64,000 nt of DNA from contig NZ_CP039543.1 in assembly GCF_013085545.1 (NCBI RefSeq), forward strand, positions 4,619,322 through 4,683,321, in the 5' to 3' direction. Each line of letters opens with the position of its first letter. Positions within the stretch are counted from its first letter, which is position 1. The notes beneath the pieces were generated by a model that saw nothing but the letters and a program-made list of their open reading frames with translations, searched no databases and was not told where the DNA came from. This stretch comes from Oceanidesulfovibrio marinus (lineage in GTDB: Bacteria > Desulfobacterota > Desulfovibrionia > Desulfovibrionales > Desulfovibrionaceae). Position numbers and translations under genes: made by a program. Below, piece by piece: positions 7,261 to 16,418 of this stretch.

Positions 7261-9762
7261 CTATCGCCGCACGGCCTCGGCCACCAGCACGCGCAGCTCG
7301 TCCACCATCTCTCTCAGACTCGACACGTGTTGCGACAGAAGTCCCCACGCCGCAGTGGGGGCTTCTTTTTCTATGGTCAACGCTTCCTGGCGCGCCTGCT
7401 CGGCGCCGATGGTCCCGGCCACGGACTTGAAGGAGTGGGCAATCCGCTTCACCTCGTTGCGGTCGTTGTTCTTCACGGCCATCTGCAGGTCGTCCATGTA
7501 GCCGGCGGCGTGGGAGAGGAACTTCTCGCACGCCAGGCGCACGAGGTCCTCGTTGTGGCCCATGTTGTCCCGCAAAATTTCGAGGTCGAGCACTGCCCCG
7601 TCGGACGTGGCGCTTTCGTCTTGCTCCTTTTGCCGCGGAGTCTCCCTGTCGCTTGTGATTGCGGCAATGGCCTCGCGGATGGTGGCCAGCTGGATCGGCT
7701 TGGAGAGATGGGCGTCCATGCCGGTCTTGCGCCACTCCTCCTCCGGCGGCTTCTGCGCATGGGCGGAGAGCGCGACGATGGGCGTGGCTGCCAGCCGGGG
7801 ATTTTTCAGCGCGCGGATGCGCCGCGTGGCCTCATAGCCGTCGCAACGGGGCATCTGCAGGTCCATGAAGATGACGTCCGGCGTGAAATTTTCGAGTGCC
7901 TTCAGTGCCTCCAAGCCGTCCGCGGCCGTGCGCACCTCGTGGCCGTCCAGCTCGATCATGGCCGTGATCATCTCGCGGTTGATCCTGTTGTCCTCCACCA
8001 GCAGCACCCGCGCAGGAGACACGTCGACGGCTTCTCCGGCCGCCAACTGCTCGGCCACGGCCAGTGCAGTGGCCCGCGGCAGCCGGATGTAAAAGCGGAA
8101 GGTGCTGCCATGGCCGGGCTCGCTGGAGGCTGAGATATCGCCGTTCATGAGCCGGATGAGCTGGCGGCTGATGGAAAGTCCGAGCCCGGCGCCGCCGTAG
8201 GCCCTGCCGGCGGTGTTGTCGCCCTGGGTGAAGCGGTTGAAGATGCGCTGGAGATCCACGGGCGCCATGCCGATGCCGGTGTCGGCGATCTCGAAGGCGA
8301 TGGTCACGCCATCGTCGCCTGGGGCTGCAGGCTCCGCATCCTTCGGAGCCGCATCCGCCTGGTCGGGGGAGAGCTGCCGGACATCGCGTGCCAGGGTGAC
8401 GGTCATGCGCACCGAGCCGTCGGCCGTGAACTTGATGGCGTTTCCCACGATGTTGAACAGCACCTGCTTGAGCCGCATGGGGTCGCCGCGCAGGAACTCC
8501 GGCACGTCCTCGCTCACGGTGTAGGAGAAGTTCAGGTTTTTGGAGGCGACCTTTTCCAGAAAGATGTTGCTGGTTTCGCGCATCAGCTCCAGCAGGCTGA
8601 AGGGCTGCGAGGCCATGGAGAAGGTGCTGCTCTCCAGTCGGGAGAGATCGAGCAGGTCGTTGATGAGCCCCCGGAGCATGTCGGCCGAGTAGGCGATGCG
8701 GTCGAGGTTCCGACGCTGGGCGTCGTCGAGCTCGCTCAGGGACAGAAGCTCGGTGATGCCGATGATGGAGGAGAGCGGCGTGCGCAGCTCGTGGCTGATG
8801 TTGGCCACGAACTCGTTCTGCATGCGCACGTTGGACTCGGCCGCGTCCTTTGCCTTCAGCAGGATGGACTCCACGCGCCGGCGCTGGGTTATGTCCCGGC
8901 CGATGCACAGGAGCGCCGGCTTGTTGTCGAAGGTGATGCGCCGGGCGCTGACGTCCAGTGGCAGGACATGGCCGTCCTCGCGCATGAGCTCCACCTGGAA
9001 GGTGAGCATGTCCGTTGCGTCGCCCAGCATGTCCGGCGGGTTGTCCGTGCGGGCCACGAGATCCTGAAGGGTGAACTGGCGGATCTGGTCCAGGGAGTAG
9101 CCGAGCAGCTCGCGGAACACCAGGTTGGCGTCCAGGAAGAACCCCTGCAGATCGTGGATGAAGATGGCGTCGCCTGCAGAGTCGAACACGGTCTTGTAGC
9201 GCAGCTCCATCTCCTGCTGGAGCTTTTCTGCCTGCAGGAGGGGGGAGATGTCGTGCGCTGAAAAGGTGAACATCCGCGAGCTGTTGTCGCTGGCCCCCAG
9301 CGGATTGATCCGGCAGTCGAAGGTGAGATTGTCGCGTGTAATGGTGAACGCCTTGGGCTTGTTCTCCCGGATGGACTCTTCCAGCTCGGTGTGGACCGCG
9401 TCGCGCACTTGCTCGGGAATGAAATCGAAGAGATTGCGGCCCACAAGTTGGCGGGGATGGGCGTCGACGGCCCGCGACCAAGCCAGATTGCAGGCATGGA
9501 TAATGGAGTGCTCGTCCACCAGGGCGAAGTAGTCGTCGCTGGCGTCGATCAGGGCGCGGACAACGTTGCGGCTCTCGATGATCTCCTGCTCGAACTGGTT
9601 GCGGCTGTCGTCGTCGCACTGATCCGGCGGTAATGCGTCGACAGGGCTGGCCGCCGGGAGAGCCTGCCGTAGCGCCGCGTTCTCGCGTTCGAGCTCGGCT
9701 ATGCGCTCTTCCAGCTCATTCCGGCCGGGAGCCGGGGCGCTGGACTGTCTCTGCTCGGTCAT
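7261..9762 (-). CDS. Hybrid sensor histidine kinase (PAS-PAS-HisKA-HATPase-REC-HPt)
   Basis: A protein of 833 residues from the ATG at 9762; a GTG three codons upstream is possible (numbers below use that longer form, 836 residues). Order: short coiled coil (18-38), PAS (about 65-180), PAS (about 190-298), HisKA with phospho-accepting His327 in NISHELRTPL, HATPase_c with N-box NIVGNAIKF (440-448) and G-boxes DTGIGM and GGAGLGLSI, receiver domain with Asp637 in FMDLQMP, and a C-terminal HPt domain with His779 in AHSFKSVAG. It has no transmembrane segment, so it senses a cytoplasmic signal. The full phosphorelay can pass phosphate to an outside regulator; the sigma-54 response regulator 57 bp upstream on the same strand is the obvious partner. 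Confidence 0.93.
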   Translation of the reverse strand: MTEQRQSSAPAPGRNELEERIAELERENAALRQALPAASPVDALPPDQCDDDSRNQFEQEIIESRNVVRALIDASDDYFALVDEHSIIHACNLAWSRAVDAHPRQLVGRNLFDFIPEQVRDAVHTELEESIRENKPKAFTITRDNLTFDCRINPLGASDNSSRMFTFSAHDISPLLQAEKLQQEMELRYKTVFDSAGDAIFIHDLQGFFLDANLVFRELLGYSLDQIRQFTLQDLVARTDNPPDMLGDATDMLTFQVELMREDGHVLPLDVSARRITFDNKPALLCIGRDITQRRRVESILLKAKDAAESNVRMQNEFVANISHELRTPLSSIIGITELLSLSELDDAQRRNLDRIAYSADMLRGLINDLLDLSRLESSTFSMASQPFSLLELMRETSNIFLEKVASKNLNFSYTVSEDVPEFLRGDPMRLKQVLFNIVGNAIKFTADGSVRMTVTLARDVRQLSPDQADAAPKDAEPAAPGDDGVTIAFEIADTGIGMAPVDLQRIFNRFTQGDNTAGRAYGGAGLGLSISRQLIRLMNGDISASSEPGHGSTFRFYIRLPRATALAVAEQLAAGEAVDVSPARVLLVEDNRINREMITAMIELDGHEVRTAADGLEALKALENFTPDVIFMDLQMPRCDGYEATRRIRALKNPRLAATPIVALSAHAQKPPEEEWRKTGMDAHLSKPIQLATIREAIAAITSDRETPRQKEQDESATSDGAVLDLEILRDNMGHNEDLVRLACEKFLSHAAGYMDDLQMAVKNNDRNEVKRIAHSFKSVAGTIGAEQARQEALTIEKEAPTAAWGLLSQHVSSLREMVDELRVLVAEAVRR

Positions 9763-9828
9763 ATGATCCACGCGGCTTTCACTGTAGCTGGAGAACTGGA
9801 GGATGCGCGCTTCTTGTCGTTTGCCTCG

Positions 9829-11259
<1,431 letters not shown>

Positions 11260-11414
11260 CTCCGCAACGGCAGTGGTGCCTGAGCGAGCCGTCACGACTG
11301 GCTCTCAAGGTTGCAGCTGGCTCCAGAAATATCGGCGGAGTGAAGCATGGGTACGGCCTTTTGTTGTGCGATATCGAACATGAAATGACAAGTATACAGC
11401 ATATTTCAATGGTT

Positions 11415-11443
11415 ATGTTATGTTGACACTGCGATTGCGTCAA
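11415..11443 (-). promoter_or_regulatory. Candidate sigma-70 promoter for the response regulator/kinase operon
   Basis: On the minus strand TTGACG (complement of 11438-11443), a 17-bp spacer and TAACAT (11415-11420) point into the regulator gene, giving a leader of about 110-150 nt. The 550-bp intergenic region around it is AT-rich and has no supported gene. Confidence 0.4.
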
Positions 11444-11766
11444 GTAATTTCCGAAGAACACGGTGCCTTTGGGAGGGGTTTTTCGGGAAACATGGATGTC
11501 TCTTCATGCGAAGCGTGCTATAGAAGGCTGGAATCTCCGGAACTGCCGGCTGCGGCCCAGGCACCGCGGAGAGTCCGAAAATCCCGGAATTCGGGGGCGG
11601 ATACGGTAGGGATCTCTTTGGCAATGCGCCGTGAATTCATCCGTATTTGGAAGGAAAAAAAGACGGTAGTCAGTCCGTAATACATTGATATTTTTAATGG
11701 ATAGTGTGGGTAAAAGAGCGCCTGGAGTGGGGCGGATGAGCTGGAGCCGCAGGGCTGGCCGAATGG

Positions 11767-11782
11767 TGGCATACATATTGTA
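11767..11782 (+). promoter_or_regulatory. Possible sigma-54 promoter upstream of the membrane PilZ gene
   Basis: TGGCATA-CATA-TTGTA has the exact -24/-12 spacing of a sigma-54 site, with GG at 11768-69, but the -12 dinucleotide is GT rather than GC. Transcription would start near 11793, only about 19 nt before the ATG, leaving room for the GGAGGG ribosome-binding site at 11802-11807. It is a weaker match than the site at 22769. Confidence 0.35.
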
Positions 11783-11811
11783 GCAATCAGGTCAGCAAAT
11801 CGGAGGGACTT

Positions 11812-12450
11812 ATGAACAAGCTCATCACCACACTCATCCTGCTCGCGATCCTGGGCCTTCCCGTGGTTGCCGCAGCAGCCGTGACTCCCGAACCGCTTAC
11901 TCCGCCCGAGACGGAGAGGCTGCACCAGATGGAGCAGCAGAACGACATGAGCGGAATGACGGGTGGGGATTTTTCGGACGCTGCAAGTCAACGCGCCACC
12001 TACATTCAGTACGGCATTACGGTGGGCATGGCGCTTTTGGCAACAGGAGTGCTCTTCTTCACAGTGCGGGGCGTCCGGAAGCTGAAAATCTATCGCTCGG
12101 TCGTGGGTGATGAACAGCGCCGTTGGAAGAGGTTTGCTTTGCGGGTGGACGGCAACTCCACCATTGTCCAGCCCAAAGACAACTACCACAAGCGGGTAGT
12201 GGGCAGGGCCGTAGACATCTCCAAGCACGGCGTGGGTCTGGAGGTGGTGAGCGAGGGAGCGCTGCACAAGGGTGAAGTGATCGATTTGGACATCATCCTG
12301 CGCGGAACCAAGAAGGTGCGACTGCCCCACCTGAAAGGCACGGTTTGCTGGGCAGCTGGCAAGAAGGTAGGCGTTAAGCTCAACAAGGCTTTGGACCTGT
12401 CGACCATCGATTCGCTGCTTTCGGTGACGACGCGACCAGTAGTGGTGTGA
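11812..12450 (+). CDS. Membrane-anchored PilZ (c-di-GMP receptor) protein, first gene of EPS locus
   Basis: A 212-residue protein. Residues 1-23 form a signal peptide (ALA-rich end at VVAAAA), 24-64 a short polar periplasmic segment, about 65-86 a transmembrane helix (IQYGITVGMALLATGVLFFTV), and 103-205 a cytoplasmic PilZ domain with RRWKR (103-107) and DISKHG (135-140), matching RxxxR and DxSxxG. It should bind cyclic-di-GMP inside the cell and expose a short tail to the periplasm, comparable in layout to Alg44. The stop codon overlaps the GTG that could start the next gene, so it is translationally coupled to a periplasmic cysteine peptidase. A GGAGGG ribosome-binding site lies 4 bp before the ATG. 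Confidence 0.85.
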   Translation: MNKLITTLILLAILGLPVVAAAAVTPEPLTPPETERLHQMEQQNDMSGMTGGDFSDAASQRATYIQYGITVGMALLATGVLFFTVRGVRKLKIYRSVVGDEQRRWKRFALRVDGNSTIVQPKDNYHKRVVGRAVDISKHGVGLEVVSEGALHKGEVIDLDIILRGTKKVRLPHLKGTVCWAAGKKVGVKLNKALDLSTIDSLLSVTTRPVVV

Positions 12451-12452
12451 AA

Positions 12453-13082
12453 ATGAACGTCACGCGCAGACATTTCCTCGGCGCAATTGCGATGACGCTG
12501 GCGGTAACGCGACTTGGGTTCGCGCAGCCGGCAGTCGATGAAGTCGCACTGCGCCACTTCGACAACGAGTCGGTTCTTCCGGTTCGTTTCGAAGAGCAGC
12601 TGACCAATTTCAGCTGCGGCATGGCGTGTCTGGTCAGCGTGCTCAACTACTGGGGTGTTCCGAGCGACCAACAGGTCCTGATCGACGAGTACCCGCCCGA
12701 CCACGGTTCGCGCGGCTACTCACTGGGAGAGCTCAAGCGCATCGCCATGGACCGGAACCTCAAAGCGTTCAGCCTGCAGGGAGGATTCAACTTTCTCAAG
12801 CAGCAGATTTCCAAGGGACGTCCGCAGATTACACCGCTGCTCATTCCCTACGGGGAGTTCGATTTCGATAGAGTGCGGAGAATCCCTGGCGCAGGCCGCC
12901 TCTTCGGCGGCATGAGCCGAAGGCTGACCGGGTCGTACTCGCACTTCGTGGTGGTAAGTGCCATCGCAGAAGGACGCGTACTGGTGATGAACCCAATGTA
13001 CGGGCTTCAAGAGATTGAAGAGTCGAGGTTCCTGGACATGTGGAAAAAGCAGAAACAGTCCATGCTGTTAGTAGCCTCGTGA
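12453..13082 (+). CDS. Tat-exported C39-like (papain-fold) cysteine peptidase
   Basis: A 209-residue protein from the ATG at 12453 (GTG at 12447 overlaps the PilZ stop). The N-terminus TRRHFLGAIA is a twin-arginine signal, so the protein is probably exported folded. The core matches peptidase family C39: oxyanion Gln49, nucleophile Cys55 in NFSCGMA, His164 in SHFVVVSAI and Asn180 in MNPMYG in place of the usual Asp. These are the papain-like catalytic residues, so it looks active. Family C39 normally cleaves after Gly-Gly at the N-terminus of bacteriocins as part of an ABC transporter; this one is free-standing in the periplasm. Its coupling to a PilZ membrane protein suggests c-di-GMP-controlled proteolysis; likely targets are the next two exported proteins. 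Confidence 0.8.
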   Translation: MNVTRRHFLGAIAMTLAVTRLGFAQPAVDEVALRHFDNESVLPVRFEEQLTNFSCGMACLVSVLNYWGVPSDQQVLIDEYPPDHGSRGYSLGELKRIAMDRNLKAFSLQGGFNFLKQQISKGRPQITPLLIPYGEFDFDRVRRIPGAGRLFGGMSRRLTGSYSHFVVVSAIAEGRVLVMNPMYGLQEIEESRFLDMWKKQKQSMLLVAS

Positions 13083-13109
13083 TCCGTATGGAATGACACG
13101 GAGGGAATT

Positions 13110-13913
13110 ATGAACACCATCCTCAAGATCATCACGTTAGGCGTGTTGGCCATGGGCCTTGTCCTTCTCGTCTCTGCGGCGGCATTTGCGGCCGAGGACG
13201 CGACAGAGGACGGAACCACACAAATCATCTGCATCAATGACATTGAGCAGATGCTGCAACCGGCTGAACAGGCTGTGGCCCGTGCAAGGGCTGCCGGCCA
13301 GGAAAACCTCGCTGTTCGTGCGCAGAAGGCGTTGGACAGGGCGCGCGCCCTTACCGACAACCTGGGCAAGCTGAACAACGATTGCTTTGACGGAGCATGC
13401 GATGAGATCGTTTCCCGTCTGGCCCGCGACCACGTCAAGCAGGCCTTGCTGTACGCCGCCGGCGCAGAGCTGATCGCGGCCGGCGAACCTGCCGACGTCC
13501 TGCTGGAGCAGGCGGAGCTGAACGAGAACATCCTGGATTCGGCCTTCAACTGCGCAGCGTCCCTGGTCTATGACGAGAACGGCGTCCGCGAGCAGGTGAA
13601 GCTGTCCGAGGAACCCAGCACGGCGGAGAACCTCAGCAATCAGGAGGAACCCGCGCTGGTGAACCTGAACGACGAAGGGTATGTTGACGACGATCTGTCG
13701 CCCTGCCTGTGCCTCGGCGACGTTGACTACGAGCAGTTGGCCTTTATCGGTATTGCGGACGAGGATATCGTGGCTGCCGGTCCCGCGACTCTGGGTGGTC
13801 CCGTGCTTATGACTCCGCCTACATTCAGCGACGGGCCGCGGGTCTTCCCGAATCCGACTCCGAGCGGGCCTTTTGGTCCACTTCCTCCGCCGGAAACCGC
13901 TAGTGGCCCCTAA
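13110..13913 (+). CDS. Secreted acidic protein of unknown function
   Basis: A 267-residue protein with a Sec signal peptide (cleavage likely after AFA, about residue 28) and a good ribosome-binding site (CGGAGGG). The mature part has a helical Ala-rich section (about 45-150), an acidic middle, and a Gly/Pro-rich C-terminal tail from about 222. Six cysteines (41, 92, 97, 148, 199, 201) could form three disulfides, consistent with a periplasmic or extracellular place. A double-glycine site, LGG at 228-230, precedes the Pro-rich tail and is a conceivable target for the C39-like peptidase encoded just upstream. I do not recognise the family. It ends at a strong terminator, so the first three genes form one unit. 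Confidence 0.7.
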   Translation: MNTILKIITLGVLAMGLVLLVSAAAFAAEDATEDGTTQIICINDIEQMLQPAEQAVARARAAGQENLAVRAQKALDRARALTDNLGKLNNDCFDGACDEIVSRLARDHVKQALLYAAGAELIAAGEPADVLLEQAELNENILDSAFNCAASLVYDENGVREQVKLSEEPSTAENLSNQEEPALVNLNDEGYVDDDLSPCLCLGDVDYEQLAFIGIADEDIVAAGPATLGGPVLMTPPTFSDGPRVFPNPTPSGPFGPLPPPETASGP

Positions 13914-13939
13914 ACATTTGTTCAGAAATGTTGTAAGTA

Positions 13940-13975
13940 AAACGGGCCGTCCCAGAATCGGGCGGCCCGTTTTGT
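13940..13975 (+). terminator. Intrinsic terminator after the secreted protein gene
   Basis: A 10-bp stem AAACGGGCCG (13940-13949) pairs with CGGCCCGTTT (13963-13972), and the 3' arm supplies the U-tract. It separates the PilZ-peptidase-secreted protein unit from the export genes. Confidence 0.85.
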
Positions 13976-14031
13976 ACGTACAACATTGTTTTTATTAACT
14001 GGAAGAGGGAATAATAAGGAGAGGGGGCATC

Positions 14032-15315
14032 ATGCGAACGATCAGCGTCTTGATTCTGGCCGCGCTTATGAGTGTATCGTCCTGGATTGTGCCGGCCAAA
14101 TCATGGGCAATCAGCTTGTACGAGTTCGGCCATACAGCGCCTCGGCCTGCGCAGGGCGGCGACTACCACTTTAAGTGGGGCCGCACTGCTATAGTGCCCC
14201 GGTTGGCGTACACGGGCCTGTATGATTCCAATATCTATCGCGAGCCGGACGATGTGACAGGCGACTGGGTGAACATCATTTCACCTGGCTTGATGCTCCT
14301 TCACGAGCGTGATCAGAACACCTTTTTGATGCTTTCCTATGACGCTGATATCTATCTGTACTCCTCCAACCCGGACATCAACTTTGTACGCCACACCGGC
14401 CGCCTTGAAGGCCAGTACATGTTTCCGTCCAACTTTTACGTCCGGGTTGAAGATCTGTTCGTGCACACTGCAGACCCCACGGGCGATGACAACCTGTTCC
14501 GCCAGGATGAGTACAACGTCGAGCGTTGGTACAATATCGCAAATATTGCACTCGGATATGAGACCTACAAGTTCGGTGCGGAGGTAGGGTATGAGAACTA
14601 CCTGCACCGCTACGACGAGTCCATTGACTACTGGCAAAACGAGAATGCGCATACCGCGCATGTGGAATTGCGTTACCGCGTTTTCCCCAAAACTTCGTTG
14701 ACTGCCCGATATGAGCTCAGCTTCATTGACTATCCCAAACAGAACAATGGCGACAACAACATCGGCGCCACCAGCAGCACCTCAGAGGACAACACCCTGA
14801 ACCAGGTGTTCCTCGGCGTCCTTTTCGACCCCACGGCCAAGCTGCGCGGCTATCTGCGCGGCGGTGTCGGCTGGAAGGACTACAAGCACAAGCGCAACTG
14901 GGACGGCGCCAAGTACAATGACATCGTGACCTGGGTTGTTCAGGGCGACCTGGAATATCTCTACTCCGAGAACCTGACCTTCGCCCTGGAAGGCGAGCGT
15001 TCCCTGCGCGACACCAGCGATACCCGCTACAACTACTTCTTCTACAACAGCGTCGGCCTTGATGTTGACTACTCGTTCTACGAAAAGTGGCTGGCCAGTC
15101 TGGGCGGCCGTTACGAGTACGTGGAGTACAACGGCGCCGGCATCTATAGCGACAGGCTCGACAATATCTGGAGCGGCGAGGCCAACCTCGACTATGCGTT
15201 CCGCGACTGGCTGAGCCTCGGTGTTTTCTATCAGATCCGCAATCGCGACTCCAACCTGGGTTCCGAGGATTACCTCAGCCACCGTGTCGGCTTGTCGATC
15301 GCCGCGGAATACTAG
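14032..15315 (+). CDS. Outer-membrane beta-barrel protein of the EPS locus
   Basis: A 427-residue protein with a signal peptide ending at WA-I near residue 26 and then many alternating aromatic/polar segments typical of outer-membrane strands (for example YHFKWGRTAIVPRLAYTG, FLMLSYDADIYLYSS, HVELRYRVFPKTSLTARYEL), ending in an aromatic residue after strand VGLSIAAEY. It resembles the outer-membrane beta-barrel proteins that accompany Wza-type exporters in many EPS loci and may help the polymer cross the outer membrane. It has a strong ribosome-binding site (AAGGAGAGG) and is followed 20 bp later by the Wza gene, so the two are co-transcribed. Confidence 0.82.
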   Translation: MRTISVLILAALMSVSSWIVPAKSWAISLYEFGHTAPRPAQGGDYHFKWGRTAIVPRLAYTGLYDSNIYREPDDVTGDWVNIISPGLMLLHERDQNTFLMLSYDADIYLYSSNPDINFVRHTGRLEGQYMFPSNFYVRVEDLFVHTADPTGDDNLFRQDEYNVERWYNIANIALGYETYKFGAEVGYENYLHRYDESIDYWQNENAHTAHVELRYRVFPKTSLTARYELSFIDYPKQNNGDNNIGATSSTSEDNTLNQVFLGVLFDPTAKLRGYLRGGVGWKDYKHKRNWDGAKYNDIVTWVVQGDLEYLYSENLTFALEGERSLRDTSDTRYNYFFYNSVGLDVDYSFYEKWLASLGGRYEYVEYNGAGIYSDRLDNIWSGEANLDYAFRDWLSLGVFYQIRNRDSNLGSEDYLSHRVGLSIAAEY

Positions 15316-15335
15316 CATTTGCGAGGCTTATACGC

Positions 15336-16418
15336 ATGATTCAACGATTCGGAAGCGCCAATACGCTCACCTTGATTGCAGCCCTTACTGTTCTGCTGGC
15401 GCTTGTGGGCTGCGGTGGTTCCTCTCAAACCGTTATCCGTTCCGAAGCGCCGGCCCAGGCTGGCGCTTCGGATGACGCCGCACTGTCCGGGCTGGATCAG
15501 GAAGAGGTGGAATTGTTGCAGACCCTGCAGCAGTCCACGCAACCTGGTGAGCTCAGCTCGCAGGAAGCCGGGCTCGTCAGGGCCTCCACGACCATGAGTC
15601 CGTCCGAGTACCTGGCCAAGTACGGCTCCGGCTCCGTAGACAGCGACTACCAGGTGGGCGGCGAGGACATCCTCTCCATTTATGTCTACGAGCAACCGGA
15701 GCTGACGCGGGAGCTCGTGCCGGTCTCGGGCGACGGCTTCATCTCCTTCCCGTTCGTCGGCGCGCTCCAGGTGGCGGGCATGACCACGGAGCAGATCGGC
15801 TCGGCCATCCGGGCCAAGCTCATGGAAGGCGGCTACCTCATCGACCCCCAGGTCTCCGTGGTCGTTAAGGAGTACAAAAGTAAGACCGTGCTCATCCTGG
15901 GCGCGGTGGAGACTCCCGGACGCTACCAGCTGGAATCCAACGAGACGCTGCTCGACATCCTTTCCCGCGCGGAAGGCGTGAGCCTGCGTGAGGGCGGCAA
16001 CCTCAACAGGGCCAGCCTCGTTCGCATCGTGGAAGATGCATCCGGCAGGCAGACCAAGGTCTCCATCGAGTTCGACCTCCGCCGGTTGCTGAGCGGGCAG
16101 GACCATCTGGCGAACCTGGCGCTCAGGGACGGCGACGTCATCTACGTGCCCATGGCCGACAAGGTCTATGTCATGGGCGAGGTGCAGAACCCAGGCGCCT
16201 TCGTCATGGGCGACAACCAGCTCAACATCGTCGAAGCTATCGGACTGGCCGGAGGCTTCACGCGGCTTGCTGCGCCGAACCGCACAAAGATCGTGCGCAA
16301 GGACGGCGGGGTGGACCGCATATTCATCGTCGACGTTGATGATATCACCGAAGGCGACGGCCAGGGATTCATCGTCAAACCCAACGATATCGTTATCGTC
16401 CCGGAGAGCTTCTTCTGA
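15336..16418 (+). CDS. Wza-like polysaccharide export lipoprotein
   Basis: A 360-residue protein with a lipoprotein signal peptide (lipobox ALVGC, Cys26). The Poly_export domain covers about 105-185 (YQVGGEDILSIYVYEQPELT, GFISFPFVGALQVAG), followed by two SLBB domains (about 190-245 and 270-340, for example VYVMGEVQNPGAF). This family forms the octameric outer-membrane channel through which EPS leaves the cell, docking on the Wzc-type inner-membrane protein encoded next. The stop codon and the next start overlap by one base (TGATGG), supporting tight coupling. Confidence 0.93.
   Translation: MIQRFGSANTLTLIAALTVLLALVGCGGSSQTVIRSEAPAQAGASDDAALSGLDQEEVELLQTLQQSTQPGELSSQEAGLVRASTTMSPSEYLAKYGSGSVDSDYQVGGEDILSIYVYEQPELTRELVPVSGDGFISFPFVGALQVAGMTTEQIGSAIRAKLMEGGYLIDPQVSVVVKEYKSKTVLILGAVETPGRYQLESNETLLDILSRAEGVSLREGGNLNRASLVRIVEDASGRQTKVSIEFDLRRLLSGQDHLANLALRDGDVIYVPMADKVYVMGEVQNPGAFVMGDNQLNIVEAIGLAGGFTRLAAPNRTKIVRKDGGVDRIFIVDVDDITEGDGQGFIVKPNDIVIVPESFF

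Noticed and set aside
13972-13983. TTGTACGTACAA palindrome, sharing the GTACGTAC core with 22661-22672
   Set aside because: The core also occurs inside coding sequence (near 7236 and 59297), so a common operator is not supported. It also overlaps the terminator tail.
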